A stretch of 64,000 nt of DNA from Shewanella benthica (GTDB lineage Bacteria > Pseudomonadota > Gammaproteobacteria > Enterobacterales > Shewanellaceae). Position 1 is the first letter of the stretch, and the number at the start of each line of letters is the position of its first letter. Shown one piece after another: positions 9,757 through 18,790 of this stretch. Location: contig JAKVHY010000010.1 of NCBI GenBank assembly GCA_023284085.1, positions 62,001 through 126,000 of the forward strand, given 5' to 3'. The translations under genes were made by a program, and so were the position numbers. The notes beneath the pieces were generated by a model, which searched no databases, was not told where the DNA came from, and saw only the letters and a list, made by a program, of their open reading frames with translations.

Positions 9757-10247
9757 GTTATTTGGGGTTTGGATCAACTACTTTGGCATCGCCAACGCCA
9801 ACGCTTACCAAGGATGTGTCGACTATCTTGAAAAACACCGGTTTCGAAAGAGTGACCATTGGATCCGTCGTCGAGTACGTATGTGACTTTGGGATCACAA
9901 GCAAAGGCCCGTGGCGAAGCTCGAAGTAAGAGTTAAGAAAGCGGGTTTATGTTCACTAAGAGATGGATGGATCGCAGTTACTCTCGAAAGAAACAAAGAA
10001 GCTAACCAGCATCTGTTACTGGGTCAAGACTGGTTAGGACATTTCATTACTGAGAGTAAATGAACCGCCCTCGGTAACAAGCTCCAGGGTTCCATACGCT
10101 TTAAAGACATTTCCCATATCCCTATGGGTCAGGGGAATGTCATATTTTGTATGGAACAAAATAGACCATTTAGTCGTGTGCCTAGCTGCTTCATGAAAGT
10201 GGAATACAGGGTGGTGTGGGGGCTGGAGGCTAGATACGGCTACCCGA
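9757..10247. other. Stretch without a recognisable gene
   Basis: About 490 bp contain only short frames. One, from 9887 to 10063 on the plus strand, reads WDHKQRPVAKLEVRVKKAG and ends at TGA without a proper start; it overlaps another short frame in a different phase, as a frameshifted gene relic would. I recognise no family. Together with the permease fragment and REPIN-like element this marks a site of past rearrangement. Confidence 0.4.
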
Positions 10248-10871
10248 TTATGCCTTCTTCCCTTTGTTGGCTCCAAAGTCAGGCCTCTCTTTGTGGCTTA
10301 GCATATCCATGAATTTTTTGAACCTCCTCTGCCTGGTTTCAGATTTCTTCGCACTTTCCAGTCCATAAGCAATCGCGTAGCGATTGGATTTGGTTAGCGT
10401 CTCATAGAACTGTTTTGCCTTCGGCATGTTCTCGAGTGCTGCCAGGAAATCCTCTGGAACCTTCATCTCACTAACCGTATAGGCTTTTTCCCAACGGCCA
10501 TCCGCTTTCGCCGCACGAACATGCACAAGCCCCGACTCCTTCATCCGTCCCTCAATTATCAGGCGAACGACATGTTCTGTATTCCTCTTGGACCAATTAC
10601 TTCGAGTCTTTCTCGGAGTAATCCGTTGAAGGTAGGTTTGGGCATCGAGTGACTTCTTGACGCCATCAATCCAGCCCCAGCACAGTGACTCAATCACGAC
10701 ATCGTCCCAAGTCACGCTCGGAATCCCAGATCCCTTCTTGAACATCTTGATTAAAAGTTCGCTTTCGGTGGCATGGTTCGCTTGCAGCCACTTACTCAGC
10801 TCTTTTGGTGACTTAAATATCATCATTTTAGGCGTACCCGGTTCAGGCATGAAATCAGATTCTCTTGGCAT
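10248..10871 (-). CDS. YdeI/OmpD-associated family protein
   Basis: A 207-residue protein with the family signature ESLCWGWIDG near residue 60, a central basic region (PRKTRSNWSKRN) and a C-terminal lysine-rich helix. Proteins of this family (OmdA/YdeI-like) have been linked to bacteriocin or envelope-stress protection, but the biochemical role is unclear. ATG 10871 is chosen over 10904 because GGAGG lies 5-6 bases upstream. It stands alone, downstream of the pfaD terminator on the same strand. Confidence 0.8.
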   Translation of the reverse strand: MPRESDFMPEPGTPKMMIFKSPKELSKWLQANHATESELLIKMFKKGSGIPSVTWDDVVIESLCWGWIDGVKKSLDAQTYLQRITPRKTRSNWSKRNTEHVVRLIIEGRMKESGLVHVRAAKADGRWEKAYTVSEMKVPEDFLAALENMPKAKQFYETLTKSNRYAIAYGLESAKKSETRQRRFKKFMDMLSHKERPDFGANKGKKA

Positions 10872-10992
10872 AATGCCTCCATAAGCCGTGAGCAATGTCG
10901 GCACGTTTTATTGAAACTTTTCCCTTTTCAACATTATGCGGGAACCGTTAGCCCATTAGATGCTCTGTAATAGGCTTTAAATACCGATAAAC

Positions 10993-11045
10993 AAAAAAGC
11001 CATCAGCACTCTAGATTCAATCTAGAGTGCTCGATGGCTTTTTAT
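10993..11045 (-). terminator. Strong terminator of the pfa operon
   Basis: A long stem (aaaaagccatc.agcactctaga / tctagagtgct.gatggcttttt, with small internal irregularities) has a five-base loop and T tracts on both strands. It lies about 130 bp downstream of the pfaD stop and would end the pfa transcript; it could also work in the other direction. Confidence 0.88.
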
Positions 11046-11054
11046 TTTTCATCT

Positions 11055-11180
11055 GGCTCTTTAAACAAGACGCTAGGGCTGGCTTTCTTCAAAAGACACC
11101 CAAGGCTGACTTTCTTTAAAAGCTGCTCAAGGCTGACTCTTTAAACAAGACGCTCAAGGCTGTCTCTTTACTAAGAGCTA
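11055..11180. repeat. Imperfect 26-27 bp tandem repeats at the 3' end of pfaD
   Basis: Four head-to-tail copies start at 11055, 11081, 11108 and 11135, each resembling gactctttaaacaagacgct followed by caaggct. A fifth partial copy at 11162-11180 includes the pfaD stop codon. The array fills the space between the stop and the terminator. It looks like repeated duplication of the gene end and its 3' untranslated region. Confidence 0.75.
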
Positions 11181-12806
11181 AGCCATTCTCTGTGTCGGCT
11201 TCCAGCGTAGTAACTGAGTCGGTAACTTGACCCCTTGCGCGGTCAGGTTGTTTACTCGGTTAAGGTAAGCCGCGCCATACATCAGATGCTTGGCCACATC
11301 GACGGCATTACGGTTCTGGTAGTTATCTAAATAACTGCCTTTAGCCCACTGGTTGAATGCACCCAGTGCCGGACCTGCCCAGATTTGATAATCCATCTCA
11401 CGGCCCACTTCGCCTGAGTTTGACCAGCGGCTGGAAAGCCCCAGGTACCAGCGGAAGATTAGTGCCATCTTACGCTTAGGATTACCCTCGGCGCGTTCGA
11501 TCTGCTTAGGGTCACGTTCATTAAAGTGCGCCACTGTGCCGGCCCAGATCTCATCGAGAGATGAACGGAACACTTGCTTCTCTAACTTTTCACGCTCAGC
11601 AGTTGGAATAGCTTCGATAGAGTCATAACGGGTGTAGAGTTCGTAGAGCTTGTTGGCTCGCATAGGGAAAAGCGTACCACGCTTAACTACCTGCAGCTTG
11701 ACGCCCATCTCGAACATATCGGCAGCGGGTGCCATGGTCACGTCGGCCATCTCAGTGTTCGCCAGCAGCTTGCGAGTGTGCTCGCTGGCTCCAGCTTCGA
11801 CACAAGCTTGGTTTACCGAGCCTGTGACGATATAGGCGGCACCCATATTGAAGGTCGCTAAAGCCGCGTCAGGAGTTCCCACACCGCCGCCACAACCGAC
11901 GCGAATCGGCGTGTCGTATTGATACTTGGTTTGAATTTCTTCTTTCAATGCCAGAATTGTCGGCAGAAGAGTCACTAATGGACGGTTATCTGTGTGTCCG
12001 CCAGAATCTGCTTCGGCCGTGATGTCATCGCTCATAGGAACAAGTTGGGCAAGCTCCATCTGCTCGGGTGTAATAGAGCCGTCATCGACCAATTTTTGTA
12101 GCATCTTGACCGGGGCTGGCATCATGAACTTCTCAGCCACTTCGGTGCGGCTGACTTTAGCGATAACTTTATTGGCGATAACAATATTGCCATGGCTATC
12201 ACGGCTAAGTCCAGCTGCGCGGTAGTAGACGATTTGAGGTGTGAGTCCCAAGAATGCTGAGGCTTCTACGGTGCGAACCTTATGCTTGATAAATAGCTCG
12301 ACACTGCCACGTTCAAGTGCTGGCTCGCTTGGGCTATGGATAAGGTTAAACATGTAAGGGCCGTTAGGTAAGGCGGCTTGGATACGCTTGATTGCGGTTT
12401 CTACGCGGCTTGGAATAAGACCTGCTGCACCGAATGAACATAAGATGCCAGCTCTTCCCAGGGCGATAACCAGCTCTTCAGATGAGATACCGTTGGCCAT
12501 TGCGCCGGCATAGTATGCGTATTTTACACCGTGTACGCGGCGGAAGTTACTGTCGCCCAGGCTTTCTGTGCCTAACGCCGGTGCAAAGGCACTGACAGGG
12601 TGTGCATTGCTATTTGCGCCTTGCTCTGAGGCTAAGGCCGCATCTTGTGCGATGCCGACACCTTTTTCACTGTGATTAACGACATAACAGCCACGGCTGA
12701 AATCTTTCAGTTGTTGCTCCATGGTCTTGACGTCGAAACTGATGCTGGCATCGGTAACCGACCAAGGCCAGGGAGAAAGCTTTTCATTTGTAGTAGTAGG
12801 ATTCAT
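11178..12806 (-). CDS. pfaD: PfaD, enoyl reductase of PUFA synthase
   Basis: A 542-residue FMN-dependent enoyl reductase related to 2-nitropropane dioxygenase, the trans-acting ER that reduces chosen double bonds during polyunsaturated fatty acid synthesis. Recognisable features are the family N-terminus (PWPWSVTDASISFD), the glycine-rich flavin region GCGGGVGTPDAA and the C-terminal WAGPALGAFNQWAKGSYLD. It lies 134 bp downstream of pfaC on the same strand and has its own AAGGG site. The gap could contain a secondary promoter, but I see no convincing one. Start and length agree with other Shewanella PfaD proteins. Confidence 0.95.
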   Translation of the reverse strand: MNPTTTNEKLSPWPWSVTDASISFDVKTMEQQLKDFSRGCYVVNHSEKGVGIAQDAALASEQGANSNAHPVSAFAPALGTESLGDSNFRRVHGVKYAYYAGAMANGISSEELVIALGRAGILCSFGAAGLIPSRVETAIKRIQAALPNGPYMFNLIHSPSEPALERGSVELFIKHKVRTVEASAFLGLTPQIVYYRAAGLSRDSHGNIVIANKVIAKVSRTEVAEKFMMPAPVKMLQKLVDDGSITPEQMELAQLVPMSDDITAEADSGGHTDNRPLVTLLPTILALKEEIQTKYQYDTPIRVGCGGGVGTPDAALATFNMGAAYIVTGSVNQACVEAGASEHTRKLLANTEMADVTMAPAADMFEMGVKLQVVKRGTLFPMRANKLYELYTRYDSIEAIPTAEREKLEKQVFRSSLDEIWAGTVAHFNERDPKQIERAEGNPKRKMALIFRWYLGLSSRWSNSGEVGREMDYQIWAGPALGAFNQWAKGSYLDNYQNRNAVDVAKHLMYGAAYLNRVNNLTAQGVKLPTQLLRWKPTQRMA

Positions 12807-12940
12807 TCTTGACCCTTAAAGTAATTCTTTTAGTTCAGTGAGTAGTTTCAATTGCTACTCACTCTTTTCTAATTTGTAAGCTTTTGATAGCTAAGGAGCT
12901 CGCCTCTTTAGCTATTAACTTAGTCTTAAAAACTGTGTTT

Positions 12941-15900
12941 TTAAGACTCTTCGATACAGATGGCAATATCAAACACTTGGTATATACGCAGACCATCTTT
13001 ACTCAGACTGGCGTTACCTGTGATGACTTTCTTACCATCGACATCTTTAATCGAGGTGATGCTGACATCCATAGACATCTGCTTGTTCAATGGATTGATC
13101 TGTCCACGGTACTTCCACTTGATGTCTGACAAGATCTGACCGAACTTAGGATTTTTAAAGCCAGCGCCCAAATTTTTGCTGATGGCGTAAGTCTGCATGG
13201 TTTCTATGATAGCTTCAACTCCAAGAGAACCCGGCATAACAGGATCCTGATGGAAGTGGAACTGGAAGAACCAGTCACTCGGATCGATTGTGCGCTCGGC
13301 GTAGAGATAACCAAGACCTTCGGTGCCGCCGTTATCGACTATCTCGACCTTGTCGATAAAGTTAAGCTGCCCACCGGCTAAGCGGTAGTGTGGCTGACCT
13401 TCCGGCGCGTTAAAGTGACGGATGCTCTTATCGAGTAGGTCCACCGTATAATCTGCGGCTATGCCTTTAGCCACATGCCAGGGCTGAGTGACCTTACCCT
13501 TATCCAGTCCAAGCTGGTCTTTAAGGGCATCGCCCTTGAAGTAACCAAATACTGCCTTCCCTTCGTAGAAAGGTACGCCATCTGTGCTCAGCTCGAAACT
13601 GAAGCTCTGGATGATGTTAGTGCCGGCCATAACGGTAGACAGCAGACGGGAGTCGTTACGAATTGTCTTACCACGTAGGTCGACATTTCTTAGCATCTTG
13701 CCGTTACCGTCTAAGTTACGGAAGAAAAGCTCAAGTCCTGGGAAGCCTAGGGTGGTGCCCATGTAGCCAGAGATAAAGCCGTTTGGCTGTAAGGATATCT
13801 CCATCAATATCGAGTACGGCATGCTGGCTTCATGGCTGTTCTTATCAAAATACCAGGCATCACTTGGGACTTCGTATTCGGCAATACAAGATGAAGGCTT
13901 CTTAAAATCACCGCGCTTACCGTTGACTTCGATCACGCGAGTCGTCACCTGCAGATCGCCACAAGGTGTGCGTGGTGGGATCATGCCGCGATAGATGGAG
14001 AACTCGGGGCCGAAACAGTTTTCTATGTTGCCAGTGGCAAACTCAAACATGTGGTATGGGGTAAACGGCACAGTATCAGGCACTCGGTTTGGATAATCCG
14101 GAGTGACAGGGGCCTCGACGTGCTGAATAGGGATAACGCCTTTGTTAGGGACCTTAGTCAGATCGGGGATTTGCGCCATCAAGGGGGCGTTAGGGCGAAC
14201 AATCTTTGCCGTGCTGGTAGAAACATGCTGAGTATTTGTAGCCGTTTCTGTGGTCAGGCTAGGGTAACGAACACATTCATCTTCTTCCTTGATCATGACT
14301 CCCAGGTTCTTGAAGTCCACCACAGTCTTACCATTGAGGATGATATCGATATTGGCCTTAGCGTAAGGGCGTGGACTGAAACCGATTTCTGTTATTTCCA
14401 TGCGATAGGTGAGCACACCAGATTGTGGCAATACCTGACCGCGACAACGTACCTGCTGTGAGGCATCTGCTAGTGGCTGGAAACGGCCATTCTTGGTCTG
14501 GGTGTGCATACCAAGATGCAACATGTAGAACTGTAATAACTGACCACAACCTTCGGCCATTAGAGAACCTGCCATCACTTCGTCACCCTGGAAGTGACAA
14601 GGGAAGTACCAATGATCCGGCTCTAGTTGCTTATGACCTTCGATAAGGCCTAGGCCCCAAGTGCCGCCTGTGCGTTCTACCTTGCTGATCTGTTCGATCA
14701 TCAGGAATTTTTCTGACGCGAAGCAAAGCGATGCTTGTGTCGGGCCAGTATGAGTGGCACCGAAACAAGCGGCAATATCTGCATTGAGTAACTTGTGGAT
14801 ATCGCCATAGCTGAAGCTGGTTTTAGGGCAATCCAGCAGTGGGTTGAAGGTCTGCTTGACGACTAAATTGCGCGCCTTTATCTCATCTTCGGTGTGAATC
14901 ACGCCCTTGCCGTCGGCCAGTTCTTCATCGGTGAAGAAGCCTGCGCAGCCACCATCCATCTTGAGGACCATGGTATCGCCAACGAAACACTCGTAAGAGA
15001 AGAAGAACAACAGGGTATCGCCGTTACGGGCATAGTTGTTGATCTTAATGTCATATCTTAGGGTGTCGCCGCCACGAGGCAAGTCGCCAAGGAAGGTGAG
15101 GGTACAATCAAGCAGGCGATAGACACGCTCGCCCTTGTTCTCGAAATCGATGCCTAAGTAGCTAATGAGCATCAAGTCACACTGACCGGACTCTACCGCT
15201 ACGGCCCAGGGGATCTGACCGTCGACCAAGTAAGGGGCATCAACAGGGATGTCATACTCTGTGGTCATAGTGCAGGGCTTATATTGATTCATGGTGGCAT
15301 CGAGTTTAGTTACCCTAGATACCAGCAGGTAATCTGTGGTTGGCAGACGTACGCGACGGGAAAAGCCGTCTATGATGGCGTAATCTGAGCCAAATACCTT
15401 AGCGATATCACCTTCGGCATATTCAACTAAGTCGGCATAGTTCCAGATACAAGGTTTAAGTTCAGGCGTCGGTGCTATATAGGGCGTTACGTTAGCATGA
15501 TCCGGTGCTAATTCTTGAAGAACAGCCGCAGGCGCTTGTGCAGAAGGTGCTTGAGTATGCGCTGAGCCTGTTTGGCCAATTGCTCGGGCAATCTCTTGGC
15601 TTAGTTGCTGCTTCAGAAGAACGTCGGCCACTTTCATGCCAGCTGAACGGCTCTTTAAAAATGCCTGGTGAGCTTGTTGTGTGAGCTGCTGGTTATGTTG
15701 GAATGCAGCTAAGTTACCAGCGGACACATCAATGGGTGTACTTGGCGTTGTGAGTGCCTGAGTGTTAACTGACGTAGTTTTAATCGTTTTAGTTTTCATT
15801 AGGGTACCTAATACTGGAGTAGGGCTCACAGGTGCTGCTTCGACATGTTGCGATGCTGTTTGCACTCTTGCTTGTTCTCTCGTTTGAACTCTTGCTTGAG

Positions 15901-18790
15901 CAGGGCGCGTGACTAAAGGCTTGTGCTGCTTAATCACAGATGAAGCGCTGCCTTGGGCAAGCTTGCTCTGAATTGAGGGTAAACTGACCAGTGGTGTATC
16001 GACGATATGTTGATAAATATCGCGGCCTCCTAGAGTCACTTGCTTGAGCAATTGATGTTTAGCATCAGACTTGAGCTCACTGCTTAAGCGTGATTTAAGC
16101 GCACTGTTTTCATTCGCCGTTTGGCTTAGCAGCAATTGAGATTGTTGATCTTCATTGATGTTCACAACAAGCGCGTTGCCAGCATTAGTCTGTTTGGACA
16201 GACTTAGTAGGCCATGAAGCAGGCCTGCCATTCCCGCTGCGGCGAAGCAGTGTCCGACGCGGCTATCTGCGCTGGTGCCAATGGCATTAGGAAATGCACT
16301 TAGCGAAGCGACAGATGTTGTAGATGAGCTTCCAGGTGCGATATTGGTTTCAACCAGCTTAATGGTACTGATATCAACGCCGGCTTGGGTCAATAACTTA
16401 TCGGTGACAAGGTTTGACTCATTTGTTCTGCCGAAGGCGAGTGCACTAACTTGGCCATAAGACGTGCTTCCATCTCTGTTAGCGGCATCTGGGACAAGTA
16501 CTATTGCACCGGCACCTTCACCCACATTCCAGCCTGTGTTCGTCGCGGGATCAAAAGCAACAGGTTCAACACTATTTTTCAGTATCACCTGTTCGAAACT
16601 ACCGGAAAGGTCCACAGCGGCTATGACGACAGCATCGAGCGCTTCACTGGCCATCATATTTTGCGCGACATCGATACAGCGGCTGACAGATTGCTCTGCG
16701 GCCGAGATGGTAAATGCCGGGCCATCGAAGTCCCAAAGTGAGGCGATACGCGAGGCCATGATGTTGCCGATAAAGCTGGTGTACTGATTGAGCTTAGCCG
16801 CATCGAGTACGCTATCCATGGTGATAGCTTCCAGGGCCAGATATTCATCATCACTGAGGGTGACGCCTATGGCTGTTAGGCTCTCCTGCAGTTGAGTGTG
16901 CAGGTTAACTCTGCCGCGGAACTGGTGAAGTTCTAGCTCGGTTTCCATGGCTACTAACACGGCGACTTTCTGCCCTGGCTTTAGCTTGGCATCACGGATC
17001 GCTTCATCGGTTACCTTCATCAGCATAAGCTGTTGTGAGATCAAGCGGTCATCTTCATTGGGTGGCAGCTTGAAGCGCAGGAAGTCTAGCTCGAAGCTGT
17101 CGATATAGGCTCCCTTTGGTGCTGCACTAAGACCAAATTCTGCCAGCAGCTCAGGATGTTTCTCTAAGCCTTTCCAGCGCTGTTTCGGCAGCGAAATAAA
17201 GCCGTCAGTGCCTGATGCAATGGCATCATTGAGCTTATTAATACTGCTCAGTGGACCGAAATGAGATGCGAGACCGACTATCTTCATCGCTTCAGGCTCG
17301 GCGGCAATTGGCGCAGTTATCACGGCGCTTGCTTGTTGAGCAGCGCCTGCAGCGTGTTGAACTGAGTAGGATTCCAGTAACAGGTGAGCATTACAGCCAC
17401 CGAAACCGAATACCGACACGCCGGCGTGGCGCAGCTTGTTGCCTGGTTTCGTCGGCCAAGGTTGTACCTGATTAGGTAGCGTGTTTGCGCCAAACAGACC
17501 CTTAGGTGATTCGATGGCATCGCTGATATTGATGCTCGGTGGCAATGCTTCCTCTTTCATGGCGAAGATCATCTTCATGATCCCAGGCATGCCAGCGGCT
17601 GTGAGCAAGTGGCCCAAGTTAGACTTAGCCGAGCCAATTAGCGGCGCATCGGTGCCGGCAAGCTTGTCTTCGAAGAAGGTCTCCATGGACGTAAGCTCAA
17701 TCTTGTCACCCAGTGGCGTGCCTGTGGCATGACACTCGATCACTTCGATATCTTTAGGTTCGATATCACTGGCTGCATAGGCACGTTCAAAGGCTTTAAC
17801 TTGTCCCTTAGGGTTAGGACTCAGTACAAACTGGCCTTTACCGTCGTTGGACAGGCCGACGCCACTGACGACGGCATAAATTTTATCACCATCACGCTCG
17901 GCATCATCTAATCGCTTCAGCACCATGACGCCAGCACCTTCGCCGGCGAACAAGCCTTTACTGTCACTATCAAACGGAGCCGAGAAGCCATGATCCGGAT
18001 AGGCATGGAAGATAGAGAAGCCCATGTTGATGAAGAAAGGATCGGCGCCAGATACGGCGCCGGCTAACATCACATCGGCCTTGCCTGCGGTGAGATAATC
18101 ACACGCGAGTTTTAGCGAGTAGACTGAGCTGGCACAGGCGGCATCGAGACTGAGTTGTACGCTGCCTAAGCCCAATGCATCGGCAACGACCTTCGAGGCG
18201 TTGTGAGCGATAGCACCGTTGGCATTATCGATAACCGTTTCGCTGCGGGTTCTTTGTGTATGAGCATTGGTTGGGTTGAGCTTAAAGCCTTTGTTGGCTA
18301 GTTTATCTTGCAACGCCTTTTCGACGGCGCTGTGATAGATAGGCAAAAACAGATCATTTGAGCGGGTTGTCGGGAATGACAAGGCGCCCATGATGATACC
18401 CGTGCGCGCTAAAGAGGGACTGTTTAAGCTGATCCCGGCATCGATGAGTGCTTTACGGCTGGTGTCCAGTGCCCAAAGGAAGCTGTTATCCAGGCCCGAC
18501 AGGCTCTCACTGGGTAGTTGATAACCTGTGGCATCGAAGCTGAAGTTCTCAATATAGCCGCCCTGGTTACAATAGAAGCGGTCTGATTGGCCCTGAACAC
18601 CCTGATAATCTTGGGTATTAGCACCTAGCTTCTCATTGGTTAGGATGCTGCGAGAGTCTCGCTTATCTAGTAAATTCTGCCAAAACTCCTGTGGGCTTTT
18701 GGCATCGGGATAGAGGGTGGCTAGACCCACTATGGCGATTTTTCTCTGTTTGCTTGAAGGCTTGTCTCTATTCTTATTCGAGAAGGACAT
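12941..18790 (-). CDS. pfaC: PfaC, PUFA synthase subunit (KS-CLF-DH-DH)
   Basis: A 1949-residue multidomain synthase. The ketosynthase has the active Cys219 in DAACASS; a second KS-like domain near residue 690 reads SAAEQSVSR and lacks the cysteine, as in chain-length factors. Two FabA-type hot-dog dehydratases follow, with catalytic His about 1399 (CHFQGDEVMAG) and 1845 (HFHQDPVMPG). These FabA-like domains dehydrate and isomerise to give the methylene-interrupted cis double bonds. The ATG overlaps the pfaB stop by one base (TAATG), indicating translational coupling. An Ala/Gln/Thr-rich linker (about 930-1110) separates CLF from the DH region. Confidence 0.96.
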   Translation of the reverse strand: MSFSNKNRDKPSSKQRKIAIVGLATLYPDAKSPQEFWQNLLDKRDSRSILTNEKLGANTQDYQGVQGQSDRFYCNQGGYIENFSFDATGYQLPSESLSGLDNSFLWALDTSRKALIDAGISLNSPSLARTGIIMGALSFPTTRSNDLFLPIYHSAVEKALQDKLANKGFKLNPTNAHTQRTRSETVIDNANGAIAHNASKVVADALGLGSVQLSLDAACASSVYSLKLACDYLTAGKADVMLAGAVSGADPFFINMGFSIFHAYPDHGFSAPFDSDSKGLFAGEGAGVMVLKRLDDAERDGDKIYAVVSGVGLSNDGKGQFVLSPNPKGQVKAFERAYAASDIEPKDIEVIECHATGTPLGDKIELTSMETFFEDKLAGTDAPLIGSAKSNLGHLLTAAGMPGIMKMIFAMKEEALPPSINISDAIESPKGLFGANTLPNQVQPWPTKPGNKLRHAGVSVFGFGGCNAHLLLESYSVQHAAGAAQQASAVITAPIAAEPEAMKIVGLASHFGPLSSINKLNDAIASGTDGFISLPKQRWKGLEKHPELLAEFGLSAAPKGAYIDSFELDFLRFKLPPNEDDRLISQQLMLMKVTDEAIRDAKLKPGQKVAVLVAMETELELHQFRGRVNLHTQLQESLTAIGVTLSDDEYLALEAITMDSVLDAAKLNQYTSFIGNIMASRIASLWDFDGPAFTISAAEQSVSRCIDVAQNMMASEALDAVVIAAVDLSGSFEQVILKNSVEPVAFDPATNTGWNVGEGAGAIVLVPDAANRDGSTSYGQVSALAFGRTNESNLVTDKLLTQAGVDISTIKLVETNIAPGSSSTTSVASLSAFPNAIGTSADSRVGHCFAAAGMAGLLHGLLSLSKQTNAGNALVVNINEDQQSQLLLSQTANENSALKSRLSSELKSDAKHQLLKQVTLGGRDIYQHIVDTPLVSLPSIQSKLAQGSASSVIKQHKPLVTRPAQARVQTREQARVQTASQHVEAAPVSPTPVLGTLMKTKTIKTTSVNTQALTTPSTPIDVSAGNLAAFQHNQQLTQQAHQAFLKSRSAGMKVADVLLKQQLSQEIARAIGQTGSAHTQAPSAQAPAAVLQELAPDHANVTPYIAPTPELKPCIWNYADLVEYAEGDIAKVFGSDYAIIDGFSRRVRLPTTDYLLVSRVTKLDATMNQYKPCTMTTEYDIPVDAPYLVDGQIPWAVAVESGQCDLMLISYLGIDFENKGERVYRLLDCTLTFLGDLPRGGDTLRYDIKINNYARNGDTLLFFFSYECFVGDTMVLKMDGGCAGFFTDEELADGKGVIHTEDEIKARNLVVKQTFNPLLDCPKTSFSYGDIHKLLNADIAACFGATHTGPTQASLCFASEKFLMIEQISKVERTGGTWGLGLIEGHKQLEPDHWYFPCHFQGDEVMAGSLMAEGCGQLLQFYMLHLGMHTQTKNGRFQPLADASQQVRCRGQVLPQSGVLTYRMEITEIGFSPRPYAKANIDIILNGKTVVDFKNLGVMIKEEDECVRYPSLTTETATNTQHVSTSTAKIVRPNAPLMAQIPDLTKVPNKGVIPIQHVEAPVTPDYPNRVPDTVPFTPYHMFEFATGNIENCFGPEFSIYRGMIPPRTPCGDLQVTTRVIEVNGKRGDFKKPSSCIAEYEVPSDAWYFDKNSHEASMPYSILMEISLQPNGFISGYMGTTLGFPGLELFFRNLDGNGKMLRNVDLRGKTIRNDSRLLSTVMAGTNIIQSFSFELSTDGVPFYEGKAVFGYFKGDALKDQLGLDKGKVTQPWHVAKGIAADYTVDLLDKSIRHFNAPEGQPHYRLAGGQLNFIDKVEIVDNGGTEGLGYLYAERTIDPSDWFFQFHFHQDPVMPGSLGVEAIIETMQTYAISKNLGAGFKNPKFGQILSDIKWKYRGQINPLNKQMSMDVSITSIKDVDGKKVITGNASLSKDGLRIYQVFDIAICIEES

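Noticed and set aside
9653..9886. 77-codon plus-strand ORF
   Set aside because: It starts within the end of the REPIN-like repeat and passes through a terminator hairpin; no protein character.
10034..10276. 80-codon minus-strand ORF
   Set aside because: Overlaps the end of the YdeI/OmpD-associated gene on the same strand in another frame; no recognisable domain. It could be a relic, but I cannot support it.
14051..14461. 136-codon plus-strand ORF opposite pfaC
   Set aside because: Antisense shadow of the dehydratase-coding region; no ribosome-binding site or recognised domain.
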